A DNA stretch of 64,000 nucleotides from Mesorhizobium loti (GTDB lineage: Bacteria > Pseudomonadota > Alphaproteobacteria > Rhizobiales > Rhizobiaceae): NCBI RefSeq assembly GCF_003148495.1, contig NZ_QGGH01000009.1, forward strand, positions 124,001 through 188,000, given 5' to 3'. Position 1 is the stretch's first letter. Every line of letters starts with the position of its first letter. Below, piece after piece: positions 43,263 through 51,647 of this stretch. The notes under the pieces are model-generated. The model made no database searches, was not told the DNA's origin, and saw only the letters and a list, made by a program, of their open reading frames with translations. The position numbers were made by a program, and so were the translations under genes.

Positions 43263-43511
43263 ATGCTCAGAGTGCAAAAGGTCAAGGTCGACGAGATCTA
43301 CGTGCCGACGGCGCGCAAGAAGACGCTGCATCCCGAGACCGTCCGTCATCTGGCCGAGGACATCCTGGAGAATGGCATGAAGACGCCGATCCAGGTTCGC
43401 CACGACGGCAAGCGCCATATCCTCGTCGAAGGCCTGCATCGGCTGGAGGCGGCAAAGTGGCTCGGCGAGACCGAGATAGAGGCCTATCTGGTGCAAGCCA
43501 AGCGCCACTGA
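43263..43511 (+). CDS. Single-domain ParB-like N-terminal protein
   Basis: 82 residues, only the ParB/Srx N-terminal fold: VDEIYVPTARKKTLHPETVR, then DILENGMKTPIQVRHDGKRH and ILVEGLHRLEAAKWLGETEI. The GLHRLEA segment corresponds to the GERR/GHHR motif of the nucleotide-binding loop. There is no DNA-binding or dimer domain, so it is not a chromosome-partition ParB. It may be a small CTPase or nucleotide-binding protein. ATG 43263 begins MLRVQKVKVDE. Confidence 0.82.
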   Translation: MLRVQKVKVDEIYVPTARKKTLHPETVRHLAEDILENGMKTPIQVRHDGKRHILVEGLHRLEAAKWLGETEIEAYLVQAKRH

Positions 43512-43600
43512 GGCGTCGACAGTACACCCAGTTTCTCGATCAGATATGCTGCTTTGATAAGCCGAATGCCTCGGCGATTGGCGGAAACGCGCGCCCATCG

Positions 43601-43662
43601 CTTCGTCATCCTCGGGTCTGCGCCGCGTCGCTACGCTCCTGCTCCGCCCGTGGATGACGAAG
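43601..43662. repeat. Palindromic intergenic repeat element
   Basis: CTTCGTCATCC and GGATGACGAAG are 11-base perfect inverted arms around a 40-base GC-rich core that contains GTCTGCGCCGCGTCGCTACG. It resembles the short palindromic repeats (RIME/BIME-like) scattered between rhizobial genes. Its number of copies in the genome cannot be judged here. Confidence 0.6.
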
Positions 43663-43670
43663 TAGGTGAC

Positions 43671-43700
43671 GTCTCCGCACAATCGGAGACGGTGCCGATA
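43671..43700 (+). terminator. Possible terminator hairpin
   Basis: GTCTCCG and CGGAGAC make a 7-bp stem with a 6-base loop; ATTTTTG follows about 10 bases later. It lies after the ParB-like gene and the repeat, and before the SRPBCC gene. Confidence 0.4.
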
Positions 43701-43786
43701 TTTTTGTCGCCGGCCATGTCGGTTTGCGGTTCATCGGCTCGTCCTTGGGACGCAAGCCAGATCAAACCCACACCAAGGACACCATC

Positions 43787-44272
43787 ATGACCACCAAGCT
43801 CGACATCGCCCCCGCCAATGACCGCGAACTGGTCCTCGCCCGCATCATCGATGCGCCGCGCGAAAACGTCTATCGTTGCTGGACCGACCCGAAACTGGTG
43901 ACGCAATGGTTCTCGCCAAAACCGTGGACGACGCCGCGCGCCGAAATGGATGTGCGCACCGGCGGCTCGAGCCTTGTCGTCATGGCGAGCCCCGATGGCA
44001 ACGAATACCCCAACCCAGGCGTCTTCCTCGAAGTCGTTCCCGGCAAGAAGATCGTCTTCACCGATGCCTATACCCAGGCATGGGAGCCGTCGGAAAAGCC
44101 GTTCATGACCGGCGTGCTGACCTTCGAGGACGAGGGCAACGGCAAGACCCGCTATATCGCTCGGGTCAGGCATTGGAGCGCCGCCGACCGCGAACAGCAC
44201 GAGAAGATGGGTTTCCACGAGGGCTGGGGCCAGTGCACCGACCAGCTCGAAGACCTCGCCAAAACGCTTTGA
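43787..44272 (+). CDS. SRPBCC (AHSA1-type) domain protein
   Basis: 161 residues: LVLARIIDAPRENVYRCWTD, then PKLVTQWFSPKPWTTPRAEM, TGVLTFEDEGNGKTRYIARV and HEGWGQCTDQLEDLAK. This is the AHSA1/polyketide-cyclase-like helix-grip fold with a lipid or ligand cavity. Function unknown. ATG 43787 with AAGGA upstream starts MTTKLDIAPAND; the frame upstream is not conserved. It shares a short 26-base gap with the next gene, so the two are likely co-transcribed. Confidence 0.88.
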   Translation: MTTKLDIAPANDRELVLARIIDAPRENVYRCWTDPKLVTQWFSPKPWTTPRAEMDVRTGGSSLVVMASPDGNEYPNPGVFLEVVPGKKIVFTDAYTQAWEPSEKPFMTGVLTFEDEGNGKTRYIARVRHWSAADREQHEKMGFHEGWGQCTDQLEDLAKTL

Positions 44273-44298
44273 TATCGGCAGGACGAGAGGAGATCGAT

Positions 44299-45255
44299 AT
44301 GTCCAAAACCCTGATTTTCGCCATTCTTGTTTCGGCCGCAGCGCTTCTTGGCTGCCCGGGCATCACCAATGCAGAGGAGACCAAATCCGCCATGACGACC
44401 GAAACGAACGCACTGCCGAAGCCGGAGAAGTCCGGCCTGCTGCCGATCAACGGCCTGACCTACTATTATGCCATCTACGGCAAGGGCGAGCCGCTGCTCC
44501 TGCTGCATGGCGGCCTCGGCACCACGGACATGTTCGCGCCGCTCCTGCCCAAGCTTGCCGAAAACCGCACCATCATCGGTGTCGACCTGCAAGGTCATGG
44601 CCGCACGGCGCTCGGCGAGCGGCCGTTCAGTCTGGAGGCGATGGGCGACGACATGGCTGATATCGTCAAGGCGCTTGGCTACGACAAGGTCGACGTCATG
44701 GGCTATTCGCTGGGCGGCGGCGTCGCCTTCCGCATGGCCGTCCAGCATCCTGAAGCGGTGCGCCGGCTTGTCCTAGTGTCGACCGGCTACGCCGCGGACG
44801 GCTTCTACGCCGAGATGCGCGGCCAGCAGGCGCAGGTCAGTGCGGCGGCGGCCGATTTCATGAAGGACACGCCGATGTACAAATCCTACATGGCAGTGGC
44901 GCCACGTCCGCAGGATTTCCCGAAGCTGCTCGACGCGCTCGGCAATTTCATGCGCCAGGACTACGACTACTCCGCCGACGTCGCCAAGCTGAAGATGCCG
45001 GTCATGCTGGCCTATGGCGACAGCGACATGTACCGGCCCGAGCATGAGATCAAGTTCTACCAGATGCTCGGCGGCGGACTGAAAGACGCCGGCTGGATGC
45101 GCGAGAACCTGTCACAGAACCGCCTGGCGATACTGCCCAACCGCACCCATTACGACGTCTTTTTCGCCCCCGAGCTGACGGCCGCCGCGCTGCCTTTCCT
45201 CAATGGCGAGACCAAGGTGAAGACCTGGGACGAGGTCGTCAGCGAAACGGAATGA
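44299..45255 (+). CDS. Exported alpha/beta-hydrolase
   Basis: 318 residues with a signal peptide MSKTLIFAILVSAAALLGC that could be a lipoprotein signal (LLGC). Hydrolase motifs: LLLLHGGLGTTDMFAPLLP (oxyanion), DVMGYSLGGGVAFRM (nucleophile Ser), MLAYGDSDMYRPEHE (acid Asp) and ILPNRTHYDVFFAPE (His). It belongs to the general alpha/beta-hydrolase group. GAGGAGAT precedes the ATG. A long hairpin follows it. It follows the SRPBCC gene in one operon. Confidence 0.87.
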   Translation: MSKTLIFAILVSAAALLGCPGITNAEETKSAMTTETNALPKPEKSGLLPINGLTYYYAIYGKGEPLLLLHGGLGTTDMFAPLLPKLAENRTIIGVDLQGHGRTALGERPFSLEAMGDDMADIVKALGYDKVDVMGYSLGGGVAFRMAVQHPEAVRRLVLVSTGYAADGFYAEMRGQQAQVSAAAADFMKDTPMYKSYMAVAPRPQDFPKLLDALGNFMRQDYDYSADVAKLKMPVMLAYGDSDMYRPEHEIKFYQMLGGGLKDAGWMRENLSQNRLAILPNRTHYDVFFAPELTAAALPFLNGETKVKTWDEVVSETE

Positions 45256-45268
45256 CCGCCCGTCGATT

Positions 45269-45302
45269 CCCGCCGGCCGTCTCCCATGAGGCGGCCGGCG
45301 GG
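45269..45302. terminator. Bidirectional terminator
   Basis: CCCGCCGGCCG and CGGCCGGCGGG form an 11-bp stem with a 12-base loop, then CTTTGTCT. It lies between the alpha/beta-hydrolase and the oxygenase gene on the other strand, which converge. Confidence 0.7.
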
Positions 45303-45308
45303 CTTTGT

Positions 45309-46337
45309 CTATGAAGCCTTGGCGCGGCGCGGCTGCCTGAGATGCTTGATGCCGCTCATCTCGACGAAATTCGTCGCCGCTTCCCAGAGATAGTCGCCGT
45401 AGAGAAACGGCTCGAAGGGCTCCGCGCCGGTCAGCGGCAACGGCGCAATCTCGGCGTCGACGCGCGGTTCGTAGAAGAACGGGATCGAGAAGCGCGCCGT
45501 CTTCGGGGCAATCACCCGGTGCCGCGTTGCCCGGACGCGCCCGCCGGTCCAGCGTTCCAGCAGCTGGCCGAAATTGACCGCAAGCGTGCCGTTGGCCGGC
45601 GGCACGTCGATCCATTCGCCGGCAAGGTTCTTGGCCTGCAAGCCCTCGACGCCGTCCTGTGCCAGCAAGGTGACGAAGCCGGAATCGGCATGCTCGCGGC
45701 CGATGATGGTGCGCGTCTCACCCTTGTGGACAACCGAAAACTCCGGCCCGCTGGTGTCGACCCCGGCATTGGCGTCCCGCAGGGGATAACGGATCAGCCG
45801 CAGCGTCGAGATGCCATGCTTGAAATAGGCGTCGAAGATGGTTTCCGGCAGGCCAAGCCCGCGGGCGATCGAGCGCATCAGTGCGTTGCCCACAGTCTCC
45901 ATCGCGCGATAGTAATCCGCTGCCGCCGCGCGCCAGCCGGGCAGAGCGTCTTCGGTCGGCAAGGGTGTCGGCTCGCACAACGGATCGTCGGAAGCCGGGA
46001 CATCAGCCGCATGGGCGAGATCCGGTCCCATGTCGATGCCTTCCTTGTAGGAAACGGCTGTCGGCTGCAGCGGGAACCAGCCGCGATAGAAATTGTTTTT
46101 CGTGCGGTCGAAATTCCAGCGCAGCAGTTTCTGCTTCTCGGCCTCGGCAAGCGAGAAGATGCGCAGCACTTGTGCGCGCCTGTCCGGTGTCAGCCAGTCG
46201 TCGCCGGGAAAGTCCCGGACCGCCATGAAGCCGATCCCGGAGGCTGCCGCCATGATCCTGGCGTCGGCGCGGTCGCGAGCGGGCGAGGGCGGCCCGAACA
46301 GGTCCGCAATGCCGATGGTTTCGATGTCCGGCGTCAT
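45309..46337 (-). CDS. Isopenicillin N synthase-like 2OG-Fe(II) oxygenase
   Basis: 342 residues. N-terminal DIOX_N part (IMAAASGIGFMAVRDFPGDD) and the 2OG-Fe(II) core with metal ligands His and Asp in IGREHADSGFVTLLAQDGVE and the second His in VRATRHRVIAPKTARFSIPF, which also has the RxS that binds 2-oxoglutarate. It is a plain cytoplasmic oxygenase of the IPNS-like bacterial group; substrate unknown. Divergent from the GFA gene. Confidence 0.9.
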   Translation of the reverse strand: MTPDIETIGIADLFGPPSPARDRADARIMAAASGIGFMAVRDFPGDDWLTPDRRAQVLRIFSLAEAEKQKLLRWNFDRTKNNFYRGWFPLQPTAVSYKEGIDMGPDLAHAADVPASDDPLCEPTPLPTEDALPGWRAAAADYYRAMETVGNALMRSIARGLGLPETIFDAYFKHGISTLRLIRYPLRDANAGVDTSGPEFSVVHKGETRTIIGREHADSGFVTLLAQDGVEGLQAKNLAGEWIDVPPANGTLAVNFGQLLERWTGGRVRATRHRVIAPKTARFSIPFFYEPRVDAEIAPLPLTGAEPFEPFLYGDYLWEAATNFVEMSGIKHLRQPRRAKAS

Positions 46338-46454
46338 GGCTTCGGTTCCATCCGCATCACGATAATCGATGACGTTGTATCAAAGCTTTTCAATTGACCC
46401 AATCGGTCCCGCAGCTACGGTGCCGCTTATTCTCTCCACCAATGGATCCGGGCG

Positions 46455-46853
46455 ATGGCAAGATATGAGGGCGGATGCCTGTGCAAGGCGGTGCGCTACC
46501 GCACGGACGCGGCCCCCATCAACGAACGCATCTGCCACTGCCGGGTTTGCCAGAGGGCGATCGGTGCCGCCTTCAACGCCCGCGTGCTGTTTCGCATCGA
46601 CGATTTGACGGTGGACGGGCCACTGGCGACGATAAACTCCTCGCCGGACCTCAAACGCGGCTTTTGCCCGAGCTGCGGCACGACGATGTTCTCCCGGCGC
46701 GATTCCGCGGGGATTATCGGCATCACCACAGGTTCGCTCGACGATCCCACAGTTTTCAAGCCGCAAATGCATATTTTCACGGCCTCGAAGCAGCCCTGGC
46801 TGATGCTCGATGACGGCTTGCCGCAGTACGAAGGCGCTCCGCCGCCAGGCTAG
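46455..46853 (+). CDS. GFA family protein (CENP-V/GFA zinc domain)
   Basis: 132 residues with zinc-binding cysteine pairs: GGCLCKAVRYRTDAAP, ICHCRVCQRAIGAAFNARV and FCPSCGTTMFSRRDS. Members bind zinc; the best-known activates formaldehyde with glutathione, though the function of most is unknown. Small cytoplasmic protein. The ATG follows GGGC with a weak site. It stands alone. Confidence 0.93.
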   Translation: MARYEGGCLCKAVRYRTDAAPINERICHCRVCQRAIGAAFNARVLFRIDDLTVDGPLATINSSPDLKRGFCPSCGTTMFSRRDSAGIIGITTGSLDDPTVFKPQMHIFTASKQPWLMLDDGLPQYEGAPPPG

Positions 46854-47004
46854 TTTTCCTTCGTCCGCAGGGAGAGAAGGAAGAGCGTAACCATGACCAA
46901 AATTTAATCGAAAGAGACACGAGATAGCCGGCAAAGCGTCATTGGCGGGCCATCTTTGTCTCCCTATTTAAGGGGCGCGGGCACGGCATTCGAGGAGACG
47001 ACGG

Positions 47005-47202
47005 ATGAACGACAGCATCAGCACCCTGGATGAGCTTTTGAGCGATCCGATGGTCCTGCTTGTGATGGAGCGCGATCGTGTCCGCCCCGAACAGGTGCGC
47101 ATGCTGCTCGAACGGGTTCGCCGGCCCTCCGTCGATGAACCTGACGTGCCGCCGGCGCATGTGATCGCCAGGACATGCCAGAAACTCTGGCTCTGCCCGT
47201 AA
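47005..47202 (+). CDS. Small hypothetical protein (65 aa)
   Basis: 65 residues: MNDSISTLDELLSDPMVLLV, then MERDRVRPEQVRMLLERVRR and an unordered tail with two Cys residues. It looks like small rhizobial proteins of unknown function with the LLSDPMVxxVMxRDxVRPExVRxLL pattern. AGGAG lies 7 bases before the ATG. It has no clear neighbour in an operon. Confidence 0.65.
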   Translation: MNDSISTLDELLSDPMVLLVMERDRVRPEQVRMLLERVRRPSVDEPDVPPAHVIARTCQKLWLCP

Positions 47203-47392
47203 ATCGCTTTGTGATTTTTCCTATGAACCTCAAGCTGGCCCCAAGGTGGGCTGGTTTTGAATCGCGTGCATCCCGGCACCAGCTTACAAATCCGTAAATT
47301 GATTATCCTGCCCGTGACGATAAGGCTTGCCCGGGATTGACCGATGCTGGTCTCTCCGCGCAAGTCCGATCTCTCATGCATGGAATTCGACA

Positions 47393-48265
47393 TTGGCCGA
47401 CATCTGCACTCAAGGCCTGGACACGGGCTTCGTCGGCCTGGGATTTGCCAAGGTGGCGTTCCTCGGCGTGGTGCAAGGCATCACCGAACTGCTGCCGATT
47501 TCCTCGACCGCGCATATGCGCATCGTGCCGGCCGTGCTCGGCTGGCAGGATCCCGGTTCCGCCTTCTCCGCTGCCATGCAGCTTGCGGCCCTTGCCGCGG
47601 TGGTCAGCTATTTCTGGAGTGACGTCAGGGATACTCTGTTTGGATCGCTCGACGCACTGGCGCGACGCGATTTCGCTGACCGGCATTTCCGGCTGGCGCT
47701 CTGGATCATATTGGCGACGATCCCGATCGTCATCGCCGGCGTTGCGCTGTCGGGCGTGCTCAACGCCTGCAATTCGCCGCTGCGCAGCCTGACTGTGATC
47801 GGCTGGGCCTGCATCGCCATGGCGATCCTGCTGGCGCTGGCCGAGATCTTTGCACGCCACCGGCGCAGCATGGGCGAAGCGTCGCTGGCGGATGCACTGC
47901 TCGTCGGTGTTGCCCAGATCGGTGCGCTTATCCCCGGCGTGTCGCGCTCGGGCTCGACCCTGACCGCGGCACTGGGGCTCGGCTTCAAGCGGGCCGAAGC
48001 GGCGCGCTTCTCGTTCCTGCTCGGGTTGCCCGCGATTGCGCTCGCCGGTCTCAAGGAGCTTTGGGAACTGCACAAGGTCCATCTCGACGCCCATGGCTGG
48101 TCGGTCCTCGCCGTCGGGCTGGTCGTTGCCTCGATCTCCGCCTTCTTCGCCATATGGGGGCTGATGCGCGTGCTGGAGCGTTTTTCGGCCTGGCCGTTCG
48201 TCATCTATCGCGGCGTGCTCGGTGTCGTCCTGCTACTGTGCGTCGCCATGGGATGGCTTGTCTAA
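47393..48265 (+). CDS. uppP: Undecaprenyl-diphosphate phosphatase
   Basis: 290 residues, an eight-helix membrane enzyme that recycles undecaprenyl pyrophosphate for cell wall synthesis; overproduction gives bacitracin resistance. The active-site motifs are VVQGITELLPISSTAHMR near the N terminus and GALIPGVSRSGSTLTAALGL. No ATG lies near; TTG 47393 gives LADICTQGLDTGFVGLG and fits the usual 270-290 residue length. TTG 47327 would add a non-conserved arm. Starts are uncertain by several residues. Confidence 0.93.
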   Translation: MADICTQGLDTGFVGLGFAKVAFLGVVQGITELLPISSTAHMRIVPAVLGWQDPGSAFSAAMQLAALAAVVSYFWSDVRDTLFGSLDALARRDFADRHFRLALWIILATIPIVIAGVALSGVLNACNSPLRSLTVIGWACIAMAILLALAEIFARHRRSMGEASLADALLVGVAQIGALIPGVSRSGSTLTAALGLGFKRAEAARFSFLLGLPAIALAGLKELWELHKVHLDAHGWSVLAVGLVVASISAFFAIWGLMRVLERFSAWPFVIYRGVLGVVLLLCVAMGWLV

Positions 48266-48344
48266 GCGCGCCTGAGTCTTCCACAGTATCGCTTGAAACG
48301 GGCTATATCCGTACCGGGCCTCGAACTTCGATTCCGGTACGCGC

Positions 48345-49136
48345 ATGGATTTTTTGACCCTTCTGCAATCGGTCCCATTGCTGCTGGCGCTCGCCAAGGG
48401 CGCGCTGCCGTCGGTGGCGACACTCGGCATGGGGTTGGGCCAGTGGGTTGCCTCGCTGCCGCCATGCAGGGACTTCGCCTTCGAGGCGACCAGCTATCTC
48501 GTGTGCGAGGTCGACCCGAAACGATATCAGGTCGAGCTGTTCTGGAAAGATCCGGCGGGCAATCCGTTTCAGTCGCTGCACAATCTCCATGCCGCGCAAC
48601 AGGCGGCCGGGCGCACGATGCTGTTCGGCATCAATGCCGGCATGTATCACCCGAACCTCGCGCCGGTCGGTCTCTATGTCGAGCACGGCCAGGAAATGGC
48701 TGATGTGAAGACGGGATCGGGAAGCGGCAATTTTTCCCTGCAGCCGAACGGTATTTTCTACATGCGCGACGGCAAGGCCGCGGTCCGCGCCACCAGGGAT
48801 TTTGTGAAAAGGCGTCCGAGCGTCGATTATGCGACGCAATCCGGGCCAATGCTGGTGATCGACGGCCAGCTGCATCCGAAATTCCAGGCCGACAGCACTT
48901 CGCGAAAAACCCGCGACGGGGTCGGGGTGCGAAAGGACGGCGTTGCGGTGTTTGCGATTTCGAACGGCACGGTGACCTTCCATGCCTTCGCCCGGCTTTT
49001 CCGCGACGCGCTCGGCTGCGACAACGCGCTGTTCCTCGACGGCACGATATCGAGCCTGTTTGCGCCTGCCATCGGCCGCAACGACGACTACTGGAATCTG
49101 GGGCCGATGATCGGGGTCTTCAGGAAGAATGGCTAG
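48345..49136 (+). CDS. Phosphodiester glycosidase family protein (NAGPA-like)
   Basis: 263 residues: the N terminus has a hydrophobic stretch (LLQSVPLLLALAKGA) that could be a signal anchor, then the domain MLFGINAGMYHPNLAPVGLY, FSLQPNGIFYMRDGKAAVR, ATQSGPMLVIDGQLHPKF and DNALFLDGTISSLFAPA. This is the NAGPA/YigE phosphodiester glycosidase fold. Members remove exposed sugar groups from phosphodiesters, some acting on cell wall polymers. It follows uppP with an 80-base gap, so it may be part of a wall-related pair. Confidence 0.87.
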   Translation: MDFLTLLQSVPLLLALAKGALPSVATLGMGLGQWVASLPPCRDFAFEATSYLVCEVDPKRYQVELFWKDPAGNPFQSLHNLHAAQQAAGRTMLFGINAGMYHPNLAPVGLYVEHGQEMADVKTGSGSGNFSLQPNGIFYMRDGKAAVRATRDFVKRRPSVDYATQSGPMLVIDGQLHPKFQADSTSRKTRDGVGVRKDGVAVFAISNGTVTFHAFARLFRDALGCDNALFLDGTISSLFAPAIGRNDDYWNLGPMIGVFRKNG

Positions 49137-49314
49137 CGCCGGAACTCTCTTCCCGGCTCCCGCTTGGCCGTCGCGAACCCCGTTCGTCAACCTTCGCTCC
49201 GACTAATAATCCTTGATTCAAACTTTATTGGTAATTTCTCATTCATAACTGATCCGGTTTGTCCGTTGGCTGTCATTTTGCCCTCGGTCTGTTGTGTTTT
49301 GAGTACAGGTCCAG

Positions 49315-50412
49315 ATGCGGATTCCGGGCGCTATCAGTTTCTTGATCGCATCGCTATGCCTTGCCGGCTGCACGTCGACGGCCGGCATCGATGCCTTGGA
49401 TTTGCAGAAACCGTCGAGCGAAACCACCAGTTCCGTGATCCGGCCGCCGGCACCGATCGCCGCTGCTCCGGCGGCAAGGGGTAACAGGGCGGCAAGGGCC
49501 GAATTGGCTCCCATGTCTGGCAACGGTCCGGGGGAGAAAACGCGCCCGTTCGGCTTGGCGGAGGAGGAAGAGACGGGGGTGTTTGCCGCGCCCGATGTAC
49601 CTGATCCCCAAGTGCCTGATGTCGGCGGGCTGCCGGTCGAGCCGGCAGCCCTGGTGTCGCCGCCCAAGCTGTTGACCCGCGCGGCACCGGCCATGCTTGC
49701 CGGGCCGCTCACCCGTTATGGTTTTCGCGACGCCAAGCCGATCAATTTCGGCAAGGGTTCGCCCCGCCATCTTGCCGTGCACGGCGTCGACGTCTCACGC
49801 TGGCAAGGCAACGTGAACTGGGACAAGCTGCGCGTCCAGGGCGCCAACTTCGCCTACATCAAGGCGACCGACGGTGGTGATCATCTCGATCCGATGTTCA
49901 TGAAGAACTGGCGCAATGCCGACGCTGCTGGCCTGAAGCGTGGCGCTTACCACTTCTTCTACTGGTGTCGCACGGCTGGCGAGCAGGCCGACTGGTTCAT
50001 CCGCAATGTGCCCAGGGTCGAAGGCGCGCTGCCGCCGGTGATCGACGTCGAGTGGAACGGCGAGTCTAGCTGCAAGCGGCGGCCGTCGCGCGAAAAGGTG
50101 CTGGAGAAGATGCAGGTGTTCATGGACAAGCTGGAACGCCATTACGGCCAGCGGCCCATCATCTACACCGCGCCTGATTTCTACCGTGACAATCTCAGGG
50201 GCGAATTCCTCGATTATCCGTTCTGGGTGCGCGCGGTGGCGCGGCATCCGTCGAAGGTCTACCCCGACCGCAAATGGCTGTTCTGGCAGTATTCCGGCTC
50301 CGGCCTGTCGCATGGCGTCACCGGCCGCATCGACCTCAACGTCTTCCACGGCGACGAACGGCAATGGCGCAATTGGGCCGGTGGCCGGCAGACCGTCGCC
50401 GACGCCGACTGA
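49315..50412 (+). CDS. GH25 lysozyme-like lipoprotein
   Basis: 365 residues. A lipoprotein signal ends at IASLCLAGC. A Pro/Ala-rich linker of about 130 residues follows, then the GH25 muramidase domain at about 155-360: HGVDVSRWQGNVNWDKLRVQ, FAYIKATDGGDHLDPMFM, GAYHFFYWCRTAGEQADWFI and PVIDVEWNGESSC hold the catalytic Asp and Glu. GH25 enzymes cut the MurNAc-GlcNAc bond. The lipid anchor and linker would place it at the inner or outer membrane facing the wall. Confidence 0.93.
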   Translation: MRIPGAISFLIASLCLAGCTSTAGIDALDLQKPSSETTSSVIRPPAPIAAAPAARGNRAARAELAPMSGNGPGEKTRPFGLAEEEETGVFAAPDVPDPQVPDVGGLPVEPAALVSPPKLLTRAAPAMLAGPLTRYGFRDAKPINFGKGSPRHLAVHGVDVSRWQGNVNWDKLRVQGANFAYIKATDGGDHLDPMFMKNWRNADAAGLKRGAYHFFYWCRTAGEQADWFIRNVPRVEGALPPVIDVEWNGESSCKRRPSREKVLEKMQVFMDKLERHYGQRPIIYTAPDFYRDNLRGEFLDYPFWVRAVARHPSKVYPDRKWLFWQYSGSGLSHGVTGRIDLNVFHGDERQWRNWAGGRQTVADAD

Positions 50413-50421
50413 GACAGTCCG

Positions 50422-51333
50422 TCAGGCCCGGCGTGCTTCGCTCTCCCTGATATCCGCCGTCTGGGCCAGAACCCAGTCCCGGAACACCTTGATCTTGGGC
50501 GTGTTGCGGCGGCTTTCCAGGTGCACCAGCCAATAGCCGTCGCCGTCGGAGCCGAGGACTTCGAACGGCTGTATCAACTGGCCCTTTGCCAAAAGGGCGC
50601 TGTAGATGTTGCGGGTGAGGATCGCGGCGCCCTGATCGGTCAGTGCCGCCATCGCATCATAAGCCTGCGAACCCAGCATTGGACCCGCGATGACGCGATC
50701 GGGATCGAAGGGCACGCCGGCTGCTTCGAACCAGATTTTCCACCAGGGATCGGTCGCACAGCATAGCGCTACCTTGTAGAGATCCTCGGGGTGGCGAATA
50801 CCGCCCACGCTCTCGGCCAGCTTGGGGCTGAGCATTGGCGTGTAGTCTGCCTTGAACAGATAATGCGCTGTCAGGCCGGGCCATTTTCCGGTGCCTGTCC
50901 TGATGCCGATGTCCATATCCTCGCGTGTGAAATCGACCAGCCGGGCCGATGTATTCACCTTCACGGCAAGATCGGGATGCATCAGCTGGAATGTTCCAAG
51001 CCAGACCGCCAGCCAGTTCGTTGCGAATGTTTCCATCGTCGTCACGGAAAGCACGCCTGTCGCTCCACCCTTGGTTGCGACCCACGCATCCGCCAAGGTA
51101 GAGAACGCGCCCGTTGCGTGCGGCGCCAACTGCTGTCCAGCCTCGGTCAGGGCGATCTGCCTTGTTTTTCTTATGAAAAGCGGCGTTCCGGCGCGTTCTT
51201 CCAGCACTTTGATCTGATAGCTGGCAGCCGACTGGGTCATACCGAGTTCTTCGGCGGCCTTGGTGAAACTGCCCAGCCGCGCTGCGGCCTCAAACACCCT
51301 GATAGCGCCTAGCGGCGGCAGCTCCCAACTCAT
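50422..51333 (-). CDS. LysR family regulator, GcvA-type
   Basis: 303 residues. Winged helix: GAIRVFEAAARLGSFTKAAE and ELGMTQSAASYQIKVLEERA. The effector domain is of the GcvA/BetI-neighbour class (TMETFATNWLAVWLGTFQLM, EDMDIGIRTGTGKWPGLTAH). GcvA-type regulators respond to amino acids or other small molecules. It is divergent from a DUF1127-like gene across ~100 bases, a common arrangement in rhizobia, so it likely controls that gene. Confidence 0.94.
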   Translation of the reverse strand: MSWELPPLGAIRVFEAAARLGSFTKAAEELGMTQSAASYQIKVLEERAGTPLFIRKTRQIALTEAGQQLAPHATGAFSTLADAWVATKGGATGVLSVTTMETFATNWLAVWLGTFQLMHPDLAVKVNTSARLVDFTREDMDIGIRTGTGKWPGLTAHYLFKADYTPMLSPKLAESVGGIRHPEDLYKVALCCATDPWWKIWFEAAGVPFDPDRVIAGPMLGSQAYDAMAALTDQGAAILTRNIYSALLAKGQLIQPFEVLGSDGDGYWLVHLESRRNTPKIKVFRDWVLAQTADIRESEARRA

Positions 51334-51437
51334 GACGCATCAATCCTCCTGATGCATGATACGCGACGTTCGATTGGAATCCAAGGCTGCAAGCTGGCAT
51401 GCTCTGTTCATCAACTCGAACCCGGAAGGACACGGCA

Positions 51438-51605
51438 ATGACCACCACCATCTACAACACGCTTCGTCGTCCGATGCTCGACCTCTTCACCGCTCCGTTC
51501 AGGCCCCGTTCGCGCCGCCTGCTCGATCGCCGTTGCCTGTCGGACCACTTCCTGCGCGATATCGGCATGCTCGACGGACATGTTCCCAACGGCAGCATCC
51601 GCTGA
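51438..51605 (+). CDS. DUF1127-like small protein (55 aa)
   Basis: 55 residues: MTTTIYNTLRRPMLDLFTAP, then an Arg-rich middle and RCLSDHFLRDIGMLDG, the DUF1127 pattern with the conserved DIG. GGAAGGA lies just before ATG 51438. Divergent from the GcvA-type LysR gene. Function unknown; such proteins often respond to stress. Confidence 0.85.
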   Translation: MTTTIYNTLRRPMLDLFTAPFRPRSRRLLDRRCLSDHFLRDIGMLDGHVPNGSIR

Positions 51606-51647
51606 GGCAAGTCTCTTTGACCGACTTAGAATGCAAGGGAGGGAAAG

